From: Oxalicibacterium flavum
Lineage (GTDB): Bacteria; Pseudomonadota; Gammaproteobacteria; Burkholderiales; Burkholderiaceae_D
Reading direction: 5' to 3'
Length of the DNA: 64,000 nucleotides
Assembly (NCBI RefSeq): GCF_014635065.1
Contig: NZ_BMCG01000004.1
Coordinates: 124,001-188,000 of the forward strand
The notes under the pieces were generated by a model, which saw nothing but the letters and a program-made list of their open reading frames with translations, made no database searches and was not told the origin of the DNA. Below, one piece after another: positions 58,438 through 64,000 of this stretch (positions within the stretch are counted from its first letter, which is position 1; each line of letters begins with the position of its first letter). Made by a program: the position numbers and the translations under genes.

Positions 58438-58466
58438 TCAAGTGAGGTCTTCATTCAATCACTTGA
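58438..58466 (+). promoter_or_regulatory. leader hairpin at the receptor ribosome site
   Basis: TCAAGTGA (58438-58445) and TCACTTGA (58459-58466) form an 8-bp perfect stem with a 13-base loop. The 3' arm ends against the AGGAA ribosome site of the receptor gene, so folding could limit translation. T-rich runs lie just upstream (58380-58420). Confidence 0.45.
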
Positions 58467-58476
58467 GGAAATGGTC

Positions 58477-61116
58477 ATGAGCAAGAAAAATCGGAAGGCG
58501 CGGCTATCGGGAGAGATCGCGCCCCTGCGGGAAGTCGGTACCTTCACACGCCGGCCGTTGGCCTGCGCCGTGTCGCTGGTCGTCTGCAGCATGGCGGTCG
58601 GGCTGACCGCGCCGGCGGCATGGGCGCAGCAGGCAGCGCCGCAAACACAGGTGGCAAGTCAGGAATTCAATGTGCCGGCGGGACCGCTGGCACCGGCACT
58701 GCGCAGCTTTGCCACCGCCAGCGGCATTCCGCTGAGCTTCACTGCCGGCCAGACCGCGGGCAAGACCACGGCCGGTCTGCGCGGCCAGTTCAGCGTGCAG
58801 CAAGGGTTTTCCACCTTGCTCGAAGGTACCGGTCTGCAGGCGCAGCGTCTGGACAACGGCGGCTACGTGCTGCGCGCAACGGCAACGGAGCAGGGCGGAC
58901 AGGGATCGCATACGCTGCCCGAAGTGCTGGTCACTGCCGACGCCTTGCGCGAGGCCGGTACCCGTACCATCCTGACCCAGGAAGACGTCGAGCGCACCGG
59001 TGCCACCAGCATGGCCGACGTGATCCGCTACCAGCCATTGGTCGAGGCGCCGGGCACGGTACAGGGCGCCACGCGCGGCGCGAGCCGCTATGACCGCAGC
59101 GGTACCACCGGCTACAACATCCGCGGCGTCGAGGGCAACCGCATCGGCCTCGACGTTGACGGCATCGAAATGCCGGACGCCATCAGCCGCGCGCCGCTGA
59201 CCAACCGCGCGCAGGACGGCACCTTCGGCATGGGCCGTGACTTTATCGATCCCGACATGTACGGCGCGGTTGACATCCAGTCCGGCACCACCAACTCGCA
59301 GCGCACGGCCGGCGGCATCGGTGGTGCGGTCAGCTTCCGCACCAAGTCGCCCGAGGATTACGTCAGCGCCGACAAGCCGTTTTACGCCGGTGCCAAGCTC
59401 GGCTACGCGGAAGCGAGCGAAACCTGGACCAAGGGCGTGACCGCTGCCCTGCAGTCGGGTGACTTCGGCGGCCTGATCAGCTATTCGCGGCGCGACGGCG
59501 AGCAGACGCGGAACAACAGCGACACGGTGCAAAGCTTCCCCGACGACTGGCACACCGACGCGCTGCTGTTGAAGGGCGTGCAGCGCATAGGCGCCGATCA
59601 TCGCCTGGAACTGACGGCCGATCTGTACCGCAAGCAGAGCAATTCCGAATTCGAGACCTGGAACACGACCGCCACCGCCGTGTCCGGCATCTCGCGTCAG
59701 CAGGCCGACACCAAGCGCGACACGATTTCCTTCGCCCATACCTGGACGCCGGGAGCGGACGGCTGGATCGACCAGCTCAACACGCGTGTCTATTATCAGA
59801 AGACCGACATGGACGACGTCACCGACACCACGCTGACCAGCGGTGCACTGGTGCGCGAAACCTCGCAGAACACCACGCGCCAGATCGGTTTCTCCAGCGT
59901 GGGCGAGAAGCGCATCGGCAATCAGTTGCTGAAGTTCGGCGTCAATCATTCGACGGCGCGCAACGAGCATCCGTTTACGTCCACCGAAGCCTTCGGCTCC
60001 AAGCAGCCGTTCCCGGATACGAAGACCGACCGCACCGGCATTTTCGTGGAAGACACCATCGAGTTCGATGTGGGCGGTCATCGGCTGGCAGTGGCGCCGG
60101 GACTGCGAGTGGATCGCGTGTCGCCCAGCATCCGCAATGCCGGTTCCTTCGAGGGTAACCTCATCACCGAGGACGAGTTGAATGCGATGTACGGCAACAC
60201 GCCGTCGACCACCATCGTCAGCCCCAGTCTGGCCGTGCTCTACGACATTCAGCCGGCGTTGCGCGCCTATGCGCAATGGAAGCGCAGCGGCCGCGCGCCG
60301 AGCAACAGCGAGCTCTTTGGCTACTGGAACAGCGGCGGCGGGACCTACGCGCTGCTGGGCGACCGTGACTTGAAGAAGGAAACCAGCGATGCCTTCGAGC
60401 TCGGCCTGAAAGGTTCGCCGACTGCCGGCGTCATCCTCAACGCCTCGGCCTTCTATACGCGCTACAAGGATTTCATTTCCTACACGCGCTACACGCGCGC
60501 CGCCAATCCGGAGAAGTTCACCAACATCCCGACCAACCTGACGGTTCTGTACCAGGCCGACAACCGTGATTCGGCAAAGATTTATGGTTCCGAACTCAGC
60601 GTGCGGCTCGAGCATGGCACCTGGTCGCCCGAGCTGCGCGGCCTGTACAGCACCTGGGCCGTTGGCTACAGCAAGGGCACTTCCAAGTCCAGCTACGCGG
60701 GCGACAAGGATGTGGATCTCGACACGGTGCAACCGGCCAAGGCCATCATCGGCGTGGGCTATGATGCACCGGAAAAGCTGTGGGGCATGAACCTGATCGG
60801 TACCTTCGTGCGTGGCAAGCAGGCGGTCTCGACCAACCGCCAGTCGTTCGGCAACAATCCCGGCGACACCCTTGCCGATTCCACGGTTGAGTTGTTCGAC
60901 GTGCCCGGCTACGCGCGCTTCGACCTGTTCGGCTACTGGCGCGTCAGCAAGAACGCGCGCATCTCGGCCGGTATCTACAATATCGCCGACAAGAAATACT
61001 GGGCCTACGGCAGCACGCGCAGCCTGCAACCGAGCTCTGCCCAGGACCGCCGCCAGATCGATCTTTCGACGGCACCGGGACGCACCGTCGCCGTCAATCT
61101 CAACATCGACTTTTAA
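58477..61116 (+). CDS. TonB-dependent receptor with STN signalling domain (haem-type)
   Basis: 879 residues from ATG 58477 (58471 is possible but too close to the ribosome site). A signal peptide ending AWAQQ is followed by an STN domain (FNVPAGPLAPALRSFATASGI to about residue 130) that talks to FecR. The plug and barrel follow; the plug segment GRDFIDPDMYGAVDIQSGTT resembles haem/haemoglobin receptors. The barrel has GRAPSNSEL and LGDRDLKKETS where haem receptors carry FRAP and NPNL, but I see no conserved His between them. So haem is possible but unproven. The C-terminus ends NLNIDF, proper for outer-membrane insertion. Confidence 0.93.
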   Translation: MSKKNRKARLSGEIAPLREVGTFTRRPLACAVSLVVCSMAVGLTAPAAWAQQAAPQTQVASQEFNVPAGPLAPALRSFATASGIPLSFTAGQTAGKTTAGLRGQFSVQQGFSTLLEGTGLQAQRLDNGGYVLRATATEQGGQGSHTLPEVLVTADALREAGTRTILTQEDVERTGATSMADVIRYQPLVEAPGTVQGATRGASRYDRSGTTGYNIRGVEGNRIGLDVDGIEMPDAISRAPLTNRAQDGTFGMGRDFIDPDMYGAVDIQSGTTNSQRTAGGIGGAVSFRTKSPEDYVSADKPFYAGAKLGYAEASETWTKGVTAALQSGDFGGLISYSRRDGEQTRNNSDTVQSFPDDWHTDALLLKGVQRIGADHRLELTADLYRKQSNSEFETWNTTATAVSGISRQQADTKRDTISFAHTWTPGADGWIDQLNTRVYYQKTDMDDVTDTTLTSGALVRETSQNTTRQIGFSSVGEKRIGNQLLKFGVNHSTARNEHPFTSTEAFGSKQPFPDTKTDRTGIFVEDTIEFDVGGHRLAVAPGLRVDRVSPSIRNAGSFEGNLITEDELNAMYGNTPSTTIVSPSLAVLYDIQPALRAYAQWKRSGRAPSNSELFGYWNSGGGTYALLGDRDLKKETSDAFELGLKGSPTAGVILNASAFYTRYKDFISYTRYTRAANPEKFTNIPTNLTVLYQADNRDSAKIYGSELSVRLEHGTWSPELRGLYSTWAVGYSKGTSKSSYAGDKDVDLDTVQPAKAIIGVGYDAPEKLWGMNLIGTFVRGKQAVSTNRQSFGNNPGDTLADSTVELFDVPGYARFDLFGYWRVSKNARISAGIYNIADKKYWAYGSTRSLQPSSAQDRRQIDLSTAPGRTVAVNLNIDF

Positions 61117-61131
61117 AAGGAGGACTCACCT

Positions 61132-61668
61132 GTGAAAACGTTTAACCCTGCCTACTCTCTCGCCGCACTCGCCGCGGCTGCCATGTTGACGGCCTGCGCC
61201 GGCGGCGCAAGTCAGCCCGCGACGCCTGTGGCAGAGGCCAAGAATCAGCCGGCGCGCCCGGCCGGTGGCCATGGTCTCGATGCCTTCCTCGGCAGCTACG
61301 ACGCCAATCGCGACGGCGTCGTCACGCGCGCCGAGTACGACACGATCCGCGAACAGCGCTTCCGTGCCGCCGACACCAACGGTGATGGCGTGCTGAGCGA
61401 GGCCGAATACGTGGCCGAGTTCGAGGGCCGTCTCAAGCGCCAATACTTCGACCAGGGCCGCGAACCCGACAAGGCCTACGAGCAAGCCATCAAGCAGGCA
61501 CACGTGCGCTTCGGCATCGTCAACCGTGCGCGTGACGGAAAATTCACGCGCGAGGAAGATAAAGCAATCGCCGATCGTACCTTCAAGGGTGCGGACACGA
61601 ACGGCGATGGCGTTGTTGACCGCAACGACCCGCCGCGCCAGCGTGAACAGTCGGGCGACGGCAACTGA
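61132..61668 (+). CDS. EF-hand lipoprotein in the receptor operon
   Basis: 178 residues starting with GTG, backed by AAAAGGAGG. A lipobox (LTACAGG) marks an envelope lipoprotein. It has three good EF-hand loops (DANRDGVVTRAE, DTNGDGVLSEAE, DTNGDGVVDRND) and one degenerate loop (NRARDGKFTREE). It follows the receptor gene by 15 bases and precedes a strong terminator, so it is part of the FecIR-receptor unit. Calcium binding is likely; its role in uptake is unknown. It is not a standard member of fec, bhu or has operons. Confidence 0.85.
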   Translation: MKTFNPAYSLAALAAAAMLTACAGGASQPATPVAEAKNQPARPAGGHGLDAFLGSYDANRDGVVTRAEYDTIREQRFRAADTNGDGVLSEAEYVAEFEGRLKRQYFDQGREPDKAYEQAIKQAHVRFGIVNRARDGKFTREEDKAIADRTFKGADTNGDGVVDRNDPPRQREQSGDGN

Positions 61669-61685
61669 TCGTCTGCTTCAAATGC

Positions 61686-61723
61686 AAAACGGCCGGTACG
61701 ACGTTCGTCGTACCGGCCGTTTT
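61686..61723. terminator. bidirectional intrinsic terminator
   Basis: A perfect 18-bp stem (AAAACGGCCGGTACGACG and its complement) with a 2-base loop, flanked by A- and T-runs. It ends the sigma-FecR-receptor-EF-hand operon. Confidence 0.92.
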
Positions 61724-61771
61724 CTTATGCATAGAGCAATCACAATGCTGTTCGGCTAAATTTTCTCCATC

Positions 61772-61878
61772 ATTCCCGCGCAGGCGGGAATCCAGCAAAT
61801 GCCACGATTGCGCATGCCAGGGTTAAATATCGAACGTGATGCTGGATATGCCAATTGGATTCCCGCCTGCGCGGGAAT
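61772..61878. repeat. second inverted pair of dRS3-type palindromes
   Basis: ATTCCC-N8-GGGAAT at 61772-61791 and 61859-61878, in opposite orientation with TGGATTCCCGCC on the outside of the core. These are exact members of the ATTCCC-N8-GGGAAT family known from Neisseria. The pair lies between the terminator and the DUF454 gene. Confidence 0.88.
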
Positions 61879-61921
61879 GACGGGAGATGACACAAGCGTC
61901 ATCTGGATTGCCCGCAAGATT

Positions 61922-62344
61922 TCATTCGACGCTTTCACGCACCCGCGTCGGAATCCTTAGTACGCACCACGCGCCAATCCCGCCCAACAGCAGTAGCGAA
62001 AGTTGTATCCAGGGCCGTCCCGCGAAGCTCCAGGCAGACAGGCTGATCATGATCGCCATCGAGCCTATCGCGATGCATTTGGTGCGTAGGGTCAGACTGC
62101 GGTGCGTCTCCCAGTCGCGCACGAAAGGACCGAGCACGCGATGATTGAGCAGCCAGCGGTGCAGGCGTGGCGAAGCCTTGGCGAAGCAGGCAGCCGCCAG
62201 CAGTACGAAGGGCGTGGTCGGCAGGCCGGGCACGAAGATTCCCACGATGCCCAGCAGCAGCGAGACGCAGCCCGCGAGCGCGAACAGCGCACGCGCGACG
62301 GGCGAGCGGGCGGGGGAGGTCGGAGCCGGAGCGTTCTGGGTCAT
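61922..62344 (-). CDS. YbaN family (DUF454) small membrane protein
   Basis: 140 residues with three membrane helices. GIVGIFVPGLPTTPFVLLAAACFAKASPRLHRWLLNHRVLGPFVRDW is the family signature. The function is unknown; ybaN-like genes often sit near haem uptake genes, in line with this location. The start is taken as MTQNAPAP; no strong ribosome site is seen. Confidence 0.9.
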   Translation of the reverse strand: MTQNAPAPTSPARSPVARALFALAGCVSLLLGIVGIFVPGLPTTPFVLLAAACFAKASPRLHRWLLNHRVLGPFVRDWETHRSLTLRTKCIAIGSMAIMISLSAWSFAGRPWIQLSLLLLGGIGAWCVLRIPTRVRESVE

Positions 62345-62493
62345 GGGCAATGTGACGGACGGGGCAAACGGCGGCACGTGGAAGCAAAGCCGCGCGGCTG
62401 CTCCCGATCATACCGGTCGGCAAGGTTGTTGTAAGTACGCATCTTCCGGCGGGCCGGTTTCTCGACAAAGCGGCGAAGGCTCACTTAGAATCA

Positions 62494-62509
62494 AGAATGA
62501 TTCTCATTC
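62494..62509 (+). promoter_or_regulatory. Fur-box-like site before the second FecI gene
   Basis: GAATGATTCTCATTC is a near-symmetrical Fur-box core lying 45 bases before the sigma-factor GTG. It is the best Fur candidate in the window and nearly the same as the one at 56765. Confidence 0.7.
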
Positions 62510-62553
62510 GTATATTGGTCCAGTGGCCGATATCCTGTCAGCCCCGGAGCATC

Positions 62554-63075
62554 GTGTCAGTCCCACCGGTTTCTTCCCCTCCTGTCGAATCGCTGTATGT
62601 CGAGCATCACGCGTGGCTGTGCGGCTGGCTGAACCGCCGCCTGCACAACAGCGCGGAAGCCTCGGATCTGGCGCAGGATACCTTTGTACGCCTGCTGGTG
62701 GCGCCGGCGTCGGCCGCGCAGGGCGAGCACAGTCCGCTGCGCGAACCGCGCGCCTATCTGGCAACGGTGGCGCGCCGCGTGCTGATCAACCACCTGCGCC
62801 GTCAGTCGCTCGAGCAAAGCTATCTTGATGCGCTGGCCGTTCTGCCGGAAAACCTGGTGCCCTCGCCCGAGGAACAGGTGCTGCTGTTCGAGGCGCTGCA
62901 GGAGATCGACGCCATGCTTGCCAACCTGGCGGACAAGGTGCGTGCCGTATTCGTGCTGTCGCAGATCGAAGGCCTGACCTACGCGGCGATCGCCAGGGAA
63001 CTCGGCATCGGCGAACGTTCGGTCAAGCGTTACATGGCGCAGGCCATGGCCGAGTGCGTGCTGCTGGCGCCCTGA
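62554..63075 (+). CDS. FecI-like ECF sigma factor (second)
   Basis: 173 residues from GTG 62554 with GGAGCATC ahead, the same start layout as the sigma gene at 56832. Region 2 reads VEHHAWLCGWLNRRLHNSAEASDLAQDTF and region 4 LANLADKVRAVFVLSQIEGLTYAAIARELGIGERSVKRYM. High similarity to the first sigma suggests duplication. It pairs with the FecR gene that follows and presumably serves a receptor gene beyond the window. Confidence 0.92.
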   Translation: MSVPPVSSPPVESLYVEHHAWLCGWLNRRLHNSAEASDLAQDTFVRLLVAPASAAQGEHSPLREPRAYLATVARRVLINHLRRQSLEQSYLDALAVLPENLVPSPEEQVLLFEALQEIDAMLANLADKVRAVFVLSQIEGLTYAAIARELGIGERSVKRYMAQAMAECVLLAP

Positions 63076-63081
63076 TTCGGC

Positions 63082-64000
63082 ATGAAGCAGGCCAATCCGA
63101 TCGCCGCTGCCGGCATGGCGCCGTCCGAAACCAATCGCTCGCTCGAGCGCCGCATCGCCATGCGTGCCGCCGAGTGGTTCGTGCTGCTGGACTCCGGCGA
63201 GGCGGGCGCTACAGAGAAAGCGGATTTTCAGCGCTGGCATGACAGCGATCCCGAACACGCGCGTGCCTGGGCGCGCATCCAGCATGTCAGTCGCCGTGCC
63301 GGCAGTGTGCCGGCCGCCATCGGCTCGCCCATTCTGCGCCGTGCCGCTATGCTGGACCGACGCATCGCCATCAAGGCGCTGGCACTGCTGATCGCGGCGC
63401 CGCCGGCCGCCGTGCTGGCGTGGAACATGTGGCCGCAGCAAGGCCAGCGCTACGTCACCGCGACCGGCGAACAGCGCGACGTGACGCTACCCGATGGCAC
63501 ACGTCTGCGTCTGAATACCGCGAGCGACATTTCCCTTGCCTACAGCACGCACGAACGCGTGGTGGTCCTGCATACAGGCGAAGTCCTGATCGAGACGGCC
63601 AGCGATCCGATGCAGACGCAGGGAGCTGGTCGCCCCTTCCTCGTGCGCACCGCCGAAGGACAGGTCCGCGCGATCGGTACACGCTTCGTGGTGCGTCAGC
63701 TTGATGCCATGAGCATCGTCTCCGTGCTGCAGGGCGCAGTCGAACTGATGCCCATGCATGGCAGCGCGCCGCGCCGGCTGGAGGCCGGGCAGCAGGGTAG
63801 CTTCGATGAGCATAGCGTCGGTGCGGTGGAGGCGGTTGATGCCACGCATGGCGGCGCATGGGCGCAAGGCGTCCTGGCCGTGCACGACGTGCGGCTCGAC
63901 GAATTCGTCGCCGAGCTGTCGCGCTATCGGCGCGGCTACATCCGCTGCGATGCGGCGGTCGCGCACCTGCGCCTGACGGGCGCCTTCCAGTTGGCGGATA
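63082..64000 (+). CDS. FecR-like anti-sigma/signal transducer (3' end outside window)
   Basis: 306 codons are visible; the C-terminus is cut off. A DUF4880-type N-terminus (RAAEWFVLLDSGEAGATEKADFQRWHDSDPEHARAW) is followed by a membrane helix (ALALLIAAPPAAVLAW) and the FecR domain (GEQRDVTLPDGTRLRLNTAS, VRAIGTRFVVRQ). The visible end ELSRYRRGYIRCDAAVAHLRL matches the C-terminal region of the first FecR. It starts 6 bases after the sigma stop. Confidence 0.93.
   Translation, partial: MKQANPIAAAGMAPSETNRSLERRIAMRAAEWFVLLDSGEAGATEKADFQRWHDSDPEHARAWARIQHVSRRAGSVPAAIGSPILRRAAMLDRRIAIKALALLIAAPPAAVLAWNMWPQQGQRYVTATGEQRDVTLPDGTRLRLNTASDISLAYSTHERVVVLHTGEVLIETASDPMQTQGAGRPFLVRTAEGQVRAIGTRFVVRQLDAMSIVSVLQGAVELMPMHGSAPRRLEAGQQGSFDEHSVGAVEAVDATHGGAWAQGVLAVHDVRLDEFVAELSRYRRGYIRCDAAVAHLRLTGAFQLAD

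Overview
The window is a GC-rich (roughly 60-65 %) chromosomal segment of a betaproteobacterium, most likely Burkholderiales and probably Oxalobacteraceae. Supporting this are OpgGH glucan synthesis, a PEP-CTERM protein, an OxlT-type oxalate/formate carrier, lrgAB with a LysR regulator, paired FecI/FecR systems, and palindromic repeats of the dRS3 type (ATTCCC-N8-GGGAAT). Genes are densely packed, many joined by 4-base ATGA overlaps. I see no rRNA, tRNA, transposase, prophage or CRISPR array. Assignments come from reading the sequence and from family knowledge; no searches were run.

Layout. 1-3.3 kb: the 5' part of a TonB-dependent receptor and a diguanylate cyclase. 3.5-7 kb: a copper module (copZ, cueR, copA) with two MerR-type promoters that have 19-bp spacers. 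7-10.6 kb: a Tat-exported aldo/keto reductase and a large katE catalase. 10.8-16.3 kb: a caa3-like oxidase locus with two small cytochromes c on one strand and, divergently, a third cytochrome c, CoxII with a fused cytochrome c, a CoxI-CoxIII fusion and a small membrane protein. 16.3-23.2 kb: a 1356-residue autotransporter and a response regulator/7TM histidine kinase pair; a 27-bp sequence is shared by the promoter regions of the autotransporter and the regulator. 23.4-25.3 kb: a sorbosone-dehydrogenase-like lipoprotein, a 128-bp structured inverted repeat and a CzcE-like lipoprotein.

25.5-31.2 kb: a five-gene peptide ABC importer. 31.3-36.3 kb: PEP-CTERM protein, lrgAB with its LysR regulator, a DUF418 gene cut by an in-frame TGA, and a YihY membrane protein. 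36.4-38.1 kb: NAD(P)HX dehydratase with a histidine phosphatase, preceded by an orphan terminator-like hairpin. 38.7-42.8 kb: opgGH. 42.8-46.7 kb: an orphan 7TM-DISM histidine kinase coupled to a pseudouridine synthase, then TrhO. 46.8-49.4 kb: hemerythrin, small proteins, AI-2E family permease. 49.5-52.7 kb: a hydrolase, oxlT with three long direct repeats upstream, and an HPP protein divergent from a TetR regulator across a 38-bp perfect palindrome. 53.6-56.6 kb: pirin, OsmC, an isocitrate/isopropylmalate-type dehydrogenase and a gene remnant. 56.8-64 kb: two neighbouring FecI/FecR cell-surface signalling units, the first with an STN-type TonB receptor and an EF-hand lipoprotein.

The main themes are envelope sensing, metal homeostasis (copper, iron or haem, possibly heavy metal) and oxidative stress. 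The least conventional signals are regulatory: the 27-bp repeat linking the two-component system to the autotransporter, a shared CCTACG-N19-GATA promoter in front of katE and hemerythrin, and the repeat array in front of oxlT.
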